NCBI RefSeq assembly: GCF_034314165.1
Contig: NZ_JAVIWK010000001.1
Coordinates: 3,921,001-3,985,000, forward strand
Reading direction: 5' to 3'
DNA: 64,000 nt
From: Pseudomonas sp. Bout1
Lineage (GTDB): Bacteria > Pseudomonadota > Gammaproteobacteria > Pseudomonadales > Pseudomonadaceae
Shown here in pieces: positions 32,673 through 41,185 of the stretch. The notes beneath the pieces were generated by a model, which ran no database searches, was not told the origin of the DNA, and was given only the letters and a program-made list of their open reading frames with translations. Numbering within the stretch: the stretch's first letter is position 1; every line of letters begins with the position of its first letter. A program made the translations under genes and the position numbers.

Positions 32673-33899
32673 ATGAAACTGCCGCACTCCTTTGCCTTTG
32701 GCCTTAGCGTCCTGGCCCTGTCCATGAGCGTGTTTGCTGCCGACGCTTACGCCCCCAAACCCGACCCGCTGCAAGGCGATGGCCGCGTCTCGGCGTTCTA
32801 CACCTGGGAAAAAGCCATCCCGGCCGTTCCCGGCAAACTGCTGCGCAGCGAACCCCTGGACAGCACCCTGAGCCTGGCCAATGCCGCCAGCGCCCAGCGC
32901 ATTCTGTACACCTCAACAGACGGCATCGATAACAAGACGCCGATTGTGGTGTCTGGCGCGCTGTTCCTGCCAAAAGGTACGCCGCCTGCCGGTGGTTGGC
33001 CGGTGGCGAGCTGGGGCCATGGCACCGTGGGCGTGGCGGACGTGTGTGCGCCGTCGTGGCAAGGTCGCTCGTATCGTGACGTGGCCTACCTCAATCGCTG
33101 GCTGGCCGAAGGTTTTGCCGTCGTCGCCACCGACTACCAAGGCTTGGGCGTGCCCGGCGGCCACCCATTGCTGAACAGCCGCATGGCGGCCTACGGGATT
33201 CTCGACGCCGCCAAGGCAGTGGTTGCCGATGTACCGGGGCTGGCCGACAAGGTGTTGATCGTCGGTCAGTCCCAAGGCGGTGCCGGCGCCTTCGCCGCAG
33301 CGGCCTATGCCGCTACCTACGCCCCCGACCTGGGGGTGAAAGGCAGCATCGGCACCGGCGTGATCTACACCCTCGACTATGCAAAGAACCCGAGCGAAGA
33401 AGTGCGCAACAAGGTCGATCCCACCCTGGCCTACGGCTTCTATACCCTGCTCGCCGCCCAACAATACGACCCAAGTATCAACCCGGCCGATTTCTACACC
33501 GACAAGGCCCTGCCGATTTTCGAGCAGGCCCGCACCAGTTGCCTGTTCGCCCTCGAAGGCGACGTCGAAGGCCTCGGCCTGAGCATCGCCAACACCAAGA
33601 AAGACTACAAAGGCAAGCAACTCGCCCCGTGGCTGGCGCAAGTGTCCTACCCGACACTGAAAACCTCGAAGCCGATCTTCATCGGCACCGGCGCCGAAGA
33701 CACCACCCCCGCCGCCGCGACCCAGGTCAAACTGATGCAGGACGCCTGCAAGGCCGGCTCCATTGTCGAAGGCCACCTGTACAAAGGCCTGGGCCACAGC
33801 GCCACGGTCAACGCGTCACTCAAGGACTCGATCCCGTTTGCCCACAAGGTCATCAACGACCAGCCGATCACCCCGATCTGCGCCCCCACCGCGCAATAA
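32673..33899 (+). CDS. Secreted alpha/beta hydrolase, secretory lipase (LIP) family
   Basis: The 408-residue protein has a signal peptide (LSVLALSMSVFA, cleavage near residue 22) and the alpha/beta-hydrolase nucleophile elbow GQSQGG near residue 197. WGHGTVG lies near the oxyanion hole, and a late GLGHSATV contains the likely catalytic His. The fold region DYQGLGVPGGHP matches the PF03583 secretory lipases. Inside a sulfur-starvation operon, it may hydrolyse esters (perhaps sulfonate or thioester conjugates) in the periplasm before uptake; that is inference. It starts 14 bases after the preceding gene. Confidence 0.8.
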   Translation: MKLPHSFAFGLSVLALSMSVFAADAYAPKPDPLQGDGRVSAFYTWEKAIPAVPGKLLRSEPLDSTLSLANAASAQRILYTSTDGIDNKTPIVVSGALFLPKGTPPAGGWPVASWGHGTVGVADVCAPSWQGRSYRDVAYLNRWLAEGFAVVATDYQGLGVPGGHPLLNSRMAAYGILDAAKAVVADVPGLADKVLIVGQSQGGAGAFAAAAYAATYAPDLGVKGSIGTGVIYTLDYAKNPSEEVRNKVDPTLAYGFYTLLAAQQYDPSINPADFYTDKALPIFEQARTSCLFALEGDVEGLGLSIANTKKDYKGKQLAPWLAQVSYPTLKTSKPIFIGTGAEDTTPAAATQVKLMQDACKAGSIVEGHLYKGLGHSATVNASLKDSIPFAHKVINDQPITPICAPTAQ

Positions 33900-33912
33900 G
33901 CAGGAGGCTTGC

Positions 33913-35121
33913 ATGAGCATTGAATTCTTCACCCGCCTGCCCTTGCACGGCGAAACCCAGTTTTTGCCCGGCGACCCACGCAACCGTGGCGACTGGCATC
34001 GCGGCGGGCCCAGCACCGGCGCGGTGTCGGGCTTCAGTGTCGGTGATCACTTCACCTACATCGACTACCTCGGGCAAATCGCCAGGGCTGCGGAAATCAA
34101 CGGTTTTGGCGGCGCACTGATGGTCAACGCGCCCACCGGCGAGGAGCCGTGGACCGTCTGCGCGCTGCTGGCCCGGGAAACCCGCACCCTGCAATTCGTC
34201 ACCGCCTTCCAGCCTTACCACTACACCCCGTGGGTGGCGGTGCAACAGGCGGCGACCTACCAGCGGGCCACCGGCAACCGCCTGGTGTGGAACATCATCA
34301 ACGGTGGCTCGGACGCGATCCAACGCCAAGTGGGCGACTTCAGCGACCACGATGAACGCTACGCACGCGCTACCGAATTCATGGACGTGGTCAAGGGCTT
34401 CTGGCACAACGAGTCCTTCCACTACGACGGCAAGTTCTACAAGGCCGACGGTGGCGGCCTGCGCGGGCCATTGAAGAAGGCCCAGTTGCCGCTGATCTGC
34501 ACCGCCGGTTCGTCCATCCCCGCCCGGGAGTTTGCCGCCAAGCATGCCGACTTCTATCTTATGCGCGCCGAACACCCGGACGAGATCGCTGCCCTGATCG
34601 CCGACCTGCGCGAGCGCGCGTTGAAATGGGGCCGCACCGACATTCGCTTCGGCCTGTCGATTGACGTGATCACTCGGGAAACCGAAGAACTGGCCCGCAC
34701 CGAAGCCAAACGCTTCTTCGACGAAGGCATCGCCCGAGGCGCGGTCAAGGCCGTGGCGGCCCACGCCGGGTTGCGTACGGCGCGCAAGCTCAGCTACGAG
34801 CACGGCTTCAGCGAAAAAACCGAGACCCAGGGCTTCGATGACTTCTTCATCCACCCCAATGTGTGGACCGGTTTTGGCTACATCGGTGTTCCGCCGGGTT
34901 GCGCGCTGGTGGGCAGCTACGAGAACGTGGTGGCGCGAATTCGCGAGTACAACAGCATCGGCATCGACCTGTTCTTCCTCGCCGGCTATCCGCACCTGGA
35001 AGAAGCCTACCGCCTCGGCGAGCACATCCTGCCGCACTTTCGCAGTGAACGCGGCGAACTGAGTCGTCCCCAGGAGCCGGTGCTGGAACTGCGCTCCGCC
35101 AACGGCCCGGCCGGAGTCTGA
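33913..35121 (+). CDS. FMN-dependent LLM-class monooxygenase (SsuD/NtaA-like)
   Basis: The 402-residue luciferase-like TIM-barrel protein shows FTYIDYLGQIARAAEINGFG, RTLQFVTAFQPYHYTPWVAV, the flavin-binding region NRLVWNIINGGSD near residue 130, and a closing SIGIDLFFLAGYPHLEEAYR as in SsuD. Enzymes of this type use FMNH2 and O2 to cleave C-S bonds of sulfonates or oxidise sulfones. AGGAGG sits just before the ATG at 33913. It lies between the hydrolase and a dipeptide-type binding protein. The flavin reductase partner is not in this operon. Confidence 0.88.
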   Translation: MSIEFFTRLPLHGETQFLPGDPRNRGDWHRGGPSTGAVSGFSVGDHFTYIDYLGQIARAAEINGFGGALMVNAPTGEEPWTVCALLARETRTLQFVTAFQPYHYTPWVAVQQAATYQRATGNRLVWNIINGGSDAIQRQVGDFSDHDERYARATEFMDVVKGFWHNESFHYDGKFYKADGGGLRGPLKKAQLPLICTAGSSIPAREFAAKHADFYLMRAEHPDEIAALIADLRERALKWGRTDIRFGLSIDVITRETEELARTEAKRFFDEGIARGAVKAVAAHAGLRTARKLSYEHGFSEKTETQGFDDFFIHPNVWTGFGYIGVPPGCALVGSYENVVARIREYNSIGIDLFFLAGYPHLEEAYRLGEHILPHFRSERGELSRPQEPVLELRSANGPAGV

Positions 35122-35125
35122 TGCC

Positions 35126-36682
35126 ATGAGCCTACTGTTCAGCCGTCGGGACTTTCTCGGCTACAGCGCGACCGTCGGCGGCGGCTTGCTGCTGGCCGGT
35201 TGCGGCCCCGCTGACACGCCCAAAAGCGTCACCGCCGACGATCAACCCCGCTACGGCGGGCGCTTGCGCCTGGGGATTCTCGACGGCAACCAGAGCGGCA
35301 ACCTCGACGCCCACAAACCCATTGGCAGCGGCATCGTTCGCGGCTTTGCGTTGTACAGCAAGCTCTGGGAATGGGACGAGCAGATGCAGCCGCGCCTGGC
35401 CCTGGCCGAGTTTGCCGAGCCGAATGCCGACGCCAGCAGTTGGACCCTGCGCCTGCGCCCCGGCCTGGAGTTCCACAACGGCAAGACCATCGACGCCGAT
35501 GACCTGATCTTCTCGATCCGCCGCCTCACCGACCCGCAGCTGGCCTCGCCCTACGCGGCGCTGCTGCACTGGGTGGACCGCGACAACCTGGTCAAGCTCG
35601 ACAACCGCACCGTGCGCCTGAGTTTTCGCGAGGGTCGCAGCTACATGCCGCTGGCAGAAACCTGGGTCAACTTCGGCGGCATCGTGCCGGTGGATTACCA
35701 CCCGGTTACCAACCCGGTGGGCGCCGGGCCCTACAAACTGAAAAGCTTCACCCCCGGCCAGCGCTCGCTGTTCACCCGTTTCGAGAACTACTACAAGGAC
35801 GGCAAGCCCTACGCCGATGAGCTGGAGATCATCGACTTCAAGGACCAGGTCTCGCGCCTCGCCGCCCTGCGTTCCGGGCAGATCGACATGGCCAACGTGA
35901 TGCCCACCGAACAGCTGCCGATCCTGCAAAAGGACCCGCGCCTGAAGGTGATCACCTCGGTGACCGGCAACTGGTTGTCGTTCGACATGAACCTCGACAA
36001 GCCACCCTTCAACGACCCGCGGGTGCGCGAAGCGTTTCGCCTGATGGCCGACCGTGACGAACTGGTGCGCCGCGCATTGAACGGCCAGGGCCGGGTGGCC
36101 AATGACCTGTATGCGCCCAGCGACCCGACCTTCAACCACGACCTCGGGCCACGCCCCTACGACCCGCAACGGGCGGCGCAACTGCTCAAGGACGCCGGCC
36201 AGGAAAACCTCGAGGTGGAATTGATCACCACCCCGGGGCCAGGCTTGAGTTCGGCGCTGGTGCTGGCCGAGCAGGCCAAGCGCATTGGCGTGACCCTCAA
36301 GGTCAAGCAGGTGGACCTGGCGACTTTCCAGGGCCCGTTGAAAAACGACTGGACCCTGAGCACCGGCGGCAGCATCGGCGCGCCGTTCCTGGCCAGTGCG
36401 ATCCATACCGACGCGCCGTTTGCGGTGTCCAACAAGACCCACTTCAACGACCCGCAATTCAGTGAACTGTTCCTGGCCGCCATGGCCCAGCCCGACCTGG
36501 AAAAACGCAAGGCCCTGGTGCATCAGGTCCAGCAGATCCAGTACGAGCGCGGCGGGATGCTGATCTGGGGCTACGCCGATTTGCTCGACAGCGTCTCCAC
36601 CCGCGTCGGCGGAGCGCAGTCGGAAGAGTCGCTGTTCAGCACCTGGCGCTTTGAAAAGCTCTGGCTCAAAGACACGGCCTGA
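35126..36682 (+). CDS. Dipeptide/nickel-type ABC solute-binding lipoprotein (family 5)
   Basis: The 518-residue protein has a twin-arginine-type signal (SRRDFLGYS) joined to a lipobox (LLLAGC, Cys near residue 29), so it is probably a Tat-exported lipoprotein. The mature part follows the SBP_bac_5 pattern (DAHKPIGSGIVRGFALYSKL, LEFHNGKTIDADDLIFSIRR, NPVGAGPYKL, PFNDPRVREAFRLMADRDEL). The gene starts four bases after the monooxygenase stop. A close homologue is encoded at 44833-46383 with its own permeases; this copy has none beside it and may deliver ligand to that transporter. Confidence 0.88.
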   Translation: MSLLFSRRDFLGYSATVGGGLLLAGCGPADTPKSVTADDQPRYGGRLRLGILDGNQSGNLDAHKPIGSGIVRGFALYSKLWEWDEQMQPRLALAEFAEPNADASSWTLRLRPGLEFHNGKTIDADDLIFSIRRLTDPQLASPYAALLHWVDRDNLVKLDNRTVRLSFREGRSYMPLAETWVNFGGIVPVDYHPVTNPVGAGPYKLKSFTPGQRSLFTRFENYYKDGKPYADELEIIDFKDQVSRLAALRSGQIDMANVMPTEQLPILQKDPRLKVITSVTGNWLSFDMNLDKPPFNDPRVREAFRLMADRDELVRRALNGQGRVANDLYAPSDPTFNHDLGPRPYDPQRAAQLLKDAGQENLEVELITTPGPGLSSALVLAEQAKRIGVTLKVKQVDLATFQGPLKNDWTLSTGGSIGAPFLASAIHTDAPFAVSNKTHFNDPQFSELFLAAMAQPDLEKRKALVHQVQQIQYERGGMLIWGYADLLDSVSTRVGGAQSEESLFSTWRFEKLWLKDTA

Positions 36683-36700
36683 GCCACTTACACCGTATCG

Positions 36701-36791
36701 CCCTGTAGGAGCCGGCTTGCCGGCGATGGCGTCCGGTCGACCGGCGCAGGGCTCAAGGGCCTTATCGCCGGCAAGCCGGCTCCTACAAGGG
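36701..36791. repeat. REPIN within operon 1
   Basis: CCCTGTAGGAGCCGGCTTGC and its complement flank the element, between the binding protein gene and the receptor gene. It could act as an mRNA-stabilising or attenuating stem. Confidence 0.9.
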
Positions 36792-36830
36792 ACCGTGCGC
36801 TCTTCATTCTTTTTATGGGGCATTTCTGCC

Positions 36831-39392
36831 ATGCACGCTATCGCCTTGCGTTTACCTCTGCTGCTGGCCGCAAGCCTGCCAATTCAGGCCTTTGCCGCCG
36901 ATACCCAACTGCAAACCGTGACCGTGCAGGCCAGTGCCAGCCAGTCCGATGACGACGCCCTGCCCACTCGCCCACCGACGTCGGTGTACGGCGGTACCGA
37001 AACCAAAGTCCTCGATACGCCGCGCTCGGTGGTGCAAATCAACGCCGAGCAGTTGGCCAACGACTCGATCCGCAGCGCCGACGACCTGGTCAAATACGCC
37101 CCCGGTATCACCCGTGGCGGCGGCCAGAACGCCGGGATCGCACCGCAGTTTCGCGCCCAGGGCTCCGAAGTGTTCCAGGATGGCCAGCGCGCTTACGGCG
37201 TACGCCACCCGGCGAATTTCAACGCCTACGAAGGCGCCGACATTGTCGCCGGCCCGTCCTCGGTCACCTACGGTTCGGTGTCCGGCAGCGGCGGTTATGT
37301 GAACTACCTGAGCAAGAAGCCCGACTTCAACGAGTTCAAGACCAAACTCAGCGGCGAACTCGGCTCGTGGATACCGGACGGCACCTCGCGCAGCTCGACC
37401 AAATTCAGCGTCGACAACACCGGGCCCTTGAGCGACAACCTGGCCTACCGCCTGAGCATCACCAAGCAGCGCCAGCAGGACTTCTACGACAACGTCGACA
37501 ACAATTTCGACGCCTTCTACGGCGCCCTCGCCTGGCGCAACGACAACGTACGGGTGGACTGGAACGCCAGCTACGACAACTACTACGACTACAACATCAC
37601 CCACGGCTGGAACCGCGCCACCCAGGACCTGGTGGACAACGGCAAGTACTACGCCGGCCGCGCCACACCGATTATCCAGAACGGCAACAGCCTGTGGTCG
37701 CCGGTGCTGGCCTCCGGTGCCGCCGACGCACCAACCCTTGGCTGGGTGAAACGCCAGCGTAATGCCCAGGGCCAATACAGTGTGGTGGACGGCAGTTTCC
37801 AGACCGCCTCGCCCAATACCCAAAGCAACCCCGGCAGCCTGCGGGGTTGGGTGTATGACCCGACGCTGGCGGGCAACGGCGAACGCTCGCTGTCTTCGCA
37901 AACCGGGCAGCGCAAGGAAGACGAAAGCAGCTCCCGGCGCTTTACCACGCAATTGCGCATCGAGGCCGACCTGTCGCCCACCATCACGGTGGCCAACAGC
38001 ACGTTCTACCAACGCTCCAAGGACATCACCGATGCCGTGGGTTCGTTCCAGGTGCAATCCAAAGACAACATCTTCGACAACCGCTTCGAATTCCGCTCAC
38101 GCAATGAAACCCGGCTGGGCGGCTGGACCCTGCGCGATGACAGCAACACCGGCCTGATCTATCGCCGCGAATTCAACCAGTCGATTGCCGCCAACAACAG
38201 TTTTGGCTCCACCATCAACGCCTATGACTTGACCCAGGACCCATCCGGCAAAAACCCGGGCGACCTGCTGGGCCTGAACGGCGCAAACCCCGCCGGCGGC
38301 AATGGTGCGTGGATCGGCCAACCCGGCGTACCGCAATACTCCAACTACTATGGCTGGCTGAACCTGCCGCCGATGTACCCGGCCGGGCACGGCCTGTACG
38401 CCGAATCCGTAGCGCCCTACACCGCCGAAAGCACCTGGACCACCAAGACCTTCTTCAGCCAGCACAACCTCAAGTACGGCGACTATTTCGGCCTGAACAT
38501 CGGCGCCAGCCGCAGCTGGATCGAGGCCGAGATCGACAATCCGTTCGTGCTCGCCGGCGGCAACCCGCGCAAGGACAGCGACAACTATCGGCTGTTTGCA
38601 TTCCAGGTCAGCCCCTACGTCAAACCCACGCAAAACACCACGCTCTACTACACCTTCGATCGCTCGCTGGCGGTCAACACCGGGTTCTTCTCCAACGGCC
38701 TGGGCTGGGGCAGCGGCAGTGGCGCCAACCAGCTCAACCCGCTGGCGTTTCAGAGCCTGAGCGTGTTGCACGAAGTGGGCGTGAAGGTGGAAGCGGTGCC
38801 CAACCAACTGTTCATGACCCTGGCCGCGTTCAAGCAGGCCCGGGACCAGGCGCCAGACAGCAACAACAGCATCGCGCGGCTGGTGATCAAGGGCGTGGAA
38901 GCCACCGTGCGTTATCAGCCGGATGAGCACCTGCGCAGCGGCTTGAACCTGTCCAAGCTCAACGCCTACAACGAATTCACCTCCCAGGCAGGCTTTGCGT
39001 CAGCCGGGTTTGTGCCCGACAACGGCACGGTATTCGGCGACAACAACAGCCTCAACCAGCGACCTTCCGGGCGTTTTGACGCGGTGCAGATTCCCGAATA
39101 CACCGCCAGTGGCTACGTCGACTACCGCTTTGACTCGGGCTTTGGCGCCGAGCTGTCCGGCTGGTGGACCAGCAACTGGTACCTGAACCTGAGCAAGACC
39201 GTAAAGATCCCCAACGAATACAACCTCGACCTTGCCGTGTACTACCGCCAGCCGCAGTGGAGCACCACCTTGCGCGTGCTGAACCTGACCAACGAGCTGA
39301 ACTTCGTCAGCGGCCTGGCCGGCTCCACCAATACCTTCCTGCAACCGATGCCTGGCCGCACCTTACTGGCCCAGGTCGACTACCAGTTCTAA
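36831..39392 (+). CDS. TonB-dependent receptor in organosulfur operon 1
   Basis: The 853-residue outer-membrane receptor has a signal peptide (LPLLLAASLPIQAFA), a TonB box region (LQTVTVQAS), a plug (TPRSVVQINAEQLANDSIRS, YAPGITRGGGQNAGIAPQFR) and a beta-barrel ending in LAQVDYQF with terminal Phe. It belongs to the siderophore-receptor-like group by sequence. However, it lacks a Fur box and lies in a sigma-54 organosulfur operon. I infer uptake of a bulky sulfur compound (for example a sulfate ester or sulfonate) across the outer membrane, not iron. The ATG at 36831 is immediately followed by the signal peptide; no strong Shine-Dalgarno is seen. Confidence 0.88.
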   Translation: MHAIALRLPLLLAASLPIQAFAADTQLQTVTVQASASQSDDDALPTRPPTSVYGGTETKVLDTPRSVVQINAEQLANDSIRSADDLVKYAPGITRGGGQNAGIAPQFRAQGSEVFQDGQRAYGVRHPANFNAYEGADIVAGPSSVTYGSVSGSGGYVNYLSKKPDFNEFKTKLSGELGSWIPDGTSRSSTKFSVDNTGPLSDNLAYRLSITKQRQQDFYDNVDNNFDAFYGALAWRNDNVRVDWNASYDNYYDYNITHGWNRATQDLVDNGKYYAGRATPIIQNGNSLWSPVLASGAADAPTLGWVKRQRNAQGQYSVVDGSFQTASPNTQSNPGSLRGWVYDPTLAGNGERSLSSQTGQRKEDESSSRRFTTQLRIEADLSPTITVANSTFYQRSKDITDAVGSFQVQSKDNIFDNRFEFRSRNETRLGGWTLRDDSNTGLIYRREFNQSIAANNSFGSTINAYDLTQDPSGKNPGDLLGLNGANPAGGNGAWIGQPGVPQYSNYYGWLNLPPMYPAGHGLYAESVAPYTAESTWTTKTFFSQHNLKYGDYFGLNIGASRSWIEAEIDNPFVLAGGNPRKDSDNYRLFAFQVSPYVKPTQNTTLYYTFDRSLAVNTGFFSNGLGWGSGSGANQLNPLAFQSLSVLHEVGVKVEAVPNQLFMTLAAFKQARDQAPDSNNSIARLVIKGVEATVRYQPDEHLRSGLNLSKLNAYNEFTSQAGFASAGFVPDNGTVFGDNNSLNQRPSGRFDAVQIPEYTASGYVDYRFDSGFGAELSGWWTSNWYLNLSKTVKIPNEYNLDLAVYYRQPQWSTTLRVLNLTNELNFVSGLAGSTNTFLQPMPGRTLLAQVDYQF

Positions 39393-39411
39393 CCCTCACA
39401 GGAGCCCCACC

Positions 39412-40491
39412 ATGTCCATTGAATTTGTCGGCATGATCTTCCCCCGCCAATGGTCCGAGACCCGTGGCGTGCGCAGCCCGGATTTCGACCTCGACTTTAT
39501 CCGCCACCACGCCCGCGCCCATGAACACGCAGGCTTTGACCGGGTGCTGATCGCCAGCGGGCCCGGCAGTGCCGACAGCCTGCAAATCGCCGCCTACGCG
39601 GCAGCGCACACCGAGCGCCTGGGGTTCATGATTGCCCACCGCCCGGGGCTCACTGCGCCGACAGTCGCGGCGCGAGCCTTCGCTACGCTGGACCACACCA
39701 CTGGCGGCGGGCGCATTCGGCTGCACGCCATCACCGGCATTACCGCCGAGCCCCAGGAGGGCGACTTCCTGCTGGACAAGACCGAGCGCTACCAACGTAC
39801 CGACGAATACCTGGAGATTGTGCGGCGTACGTGGACCGCCGAAGAGCCGTTCGACTTCGCGGGCAAGTACTTCAACATCAAGGGCGCGTTTTCGCCGGTC
39901 AAGCCGCTGCAACAGCCGCACATCCCGATCTCGTTTGGAGGCTCGTCGGACATTGCCTATCAGATTGCGGTCAAGCATGCGGATTTGTACGCACTATGGG
40001 GCGAGCCGTTGAGCGGCGTGGCGGAGCAGATTGCCAAGCTCAAGGCGGCAGCCAGTGCCGCGGGTGTACAGGCGCCAAGGGTGAGTTTGTCGGTACGCCT
40101 GATTTTGGGCCCGACCGAGGAATTGGCCTGGCAGCGGGCGGAGCAGATTCTGGCGCAGATCAAGGCCAACCCGCAGTTTGCGGCGGGCAGTCCGTGGCAG
40201 AAGCGGATCAAGGGCACCGGGTCGGAGCGATTGTTGGCAGCGGCAGCGCAGGGGGATCGGCATGATCGGGCATTGTGGATGCCCACGGCGACGGCTGTTG
40301 GGGCGTATGGCGACACCACGGCGTTGGTGGGCACACCGGAGACGGTGGCCCAGGCGCTGCTGGATTATGTGGATCTGGGGGTCACGACGTTTTTGAACCG
40401 GGGGTATGACCCGCTGTATGACACCGTGGATTATGGGCGGTGGATCATTCCGGCGGTGCGCGAAGAGGCTCGGCGCCGCAAGGCCGCGTAA
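39412..40491 (+). CDS. FMN-dependent LLM-class monooxygenase (MsuD/SsuD-related)
   Basis: The 359-residue luciferase-like protein has RHHARAHEHAGFDRVLIASG, HTERLGFMIAHRPGLTAPTV, a flavin-site region GGGRIRLHAITG and the FGGSSDIAYQIAVKHADLYA strand shared with SsuD. It ends DYGRWIIPAVREEARRR. It is more divergent than the other three LLM proteins here, which suggests a different substrate. CAGGAG precedes the ATG at 39412. It is the last gene of operon 1, and REP elements follow. Confidence 0.85.
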   Translation: MSIEFVGMIFPRQWSETRGVRSPDFDLDFIRHHARAHEHAGFDRVLIASGPGSADSLQIAAYAAAHTERLGFMIAHRPGLTAPTVAARAFATLDHTTGGGRIRLHAITGITAEPQEGDFLLDKTERYQRTDEYLEIVRRTWTAEEPFDFAGKYFNIKGAFSPVKPLQQPHIPISFGGSSDIAYQIAVKHADLYALWGEPLSGVAEQIAKLKAAASAAGVQAPRVSLSVRLILGPTEELAWQRAEQILAQIKANPQFAAGSPWQKRIKGTGSERLLAAAAQGDRHDRALWMPTATAVGAYGDTTALVGTPETVAQALLDYVDLGVTTFLNRGYDPLYDTVDYGRWIIPAVREEARRRKAA

Positions 40492-40504
40492 AGACGGCCT
40501 CCGC

Positions 40505-40562
40505 TATCGCCGGCAAGCCGGCTCCTACACGAAACCTGTAGGAGCCGGCTTGCCGGCGATGG
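40505..40562. repeat. REP pair upstream of the RAYT gene
   Basis: TCGCCGGCAAGCCGGCTCC and GTAGGAGCCGGCTTGCCGG face each other with an 8-base gap. This tail-to-tail orientation is opposite to the REPINs elsewhere. Confidence 0.85.
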
Positions 40563-40658
40563 CGCCCCCACAGACACACCCTGAGCCAAAAGCCCGCCCC
40601 AAATCTCGACGTTACGCACTAGCCTTTCCTGCCTGTATTACCAACAGGAGGACAGGGA

Positions 40659-41117
40659 ATGTCCACGCTTCCCCACGCCAAACACCTACGCACCGGCCGC
40701 TATTCCGAATCCGGGCAGATTTACATGCTGACAGCCGTCACCCAGCACCGCGATCCTGTCTTCACCGATTGGCGGGTCGGCCGATTAGTCGTTCATCAAT
40801 TCCGTCAGGCCCACACCGAAGGTTTGGTTGACTCTCTCGCCTGGGTAGTCATGCCTGATCATTTCCATTGGCTGGTCGAGCTCAAACACAGTACGTTGCC
40901 GCAACTGATGCTTGCAACAAAGTCCCGCAGTGCGCGTGCGGTTAACGCGCACTTGGGGCGCTCGGGGCGCTTCTGGCAGAAAGGTTTTCACGATCGGGCG
41001 ATTCGCCGGGAGGAAGACCTGCAGGCCGTGGCTCGTTACATCATCACCAACCCAATACGGGCGGGGCTGGTGCGGCGGGTACATGACTATCCGCTGTGGG
41101 ATGCCATTTGGGTGTGA
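40659..41117 (+). mobile_element. REP-associated tyrosine transposase (RAYT)
   Basis: The 152-residue Y1-type HUH endonuclease has the metal-binding HFH of MPDHFHWLVE (His68 and His70) and the nucleophile Tyr127 in VARYIITNPIRAGL. It also has the SGRFWQKGFHDRAIRR signature of TnpA-REP proteins. RAYTs cut single-stranded REP sequences and are thought to spread REPINs. The gene is flanked on both sides by paired REPs of the GTAGGAGCCGGC family, the presumed substrate. AGGAGG at about 40648 precedes the ATG at 40659. Confidence 0.93.
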
Positions 41118-41130
41118 ACGGACGGACGCC

Positions 41131-41184
41131 ATCGCCGGCAAGCCGGCTCCTACAGGGTTCGTGTAGGAGCCGGCTTGCCGGCGA
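41131..41184. repeat. REP pair downstream of the RAYT gene
   Basis: ATCGCCGGCAAGCCGGCTCC and GTAGGAGCCGGCTTGCCGGC are arranged as in the upstream pair. The pair touches the stop codon of the convergent transporter operon. Confidence 0.85.
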
Positions 41185-41185
41185 A

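Noticed and set aside
40505..41184. CRISPR-like array from repeated GTAGGAGCC units
   Set aside because: The units are inverted REP pairs flanking a RAYT gene, without regular spacers or cas genes.
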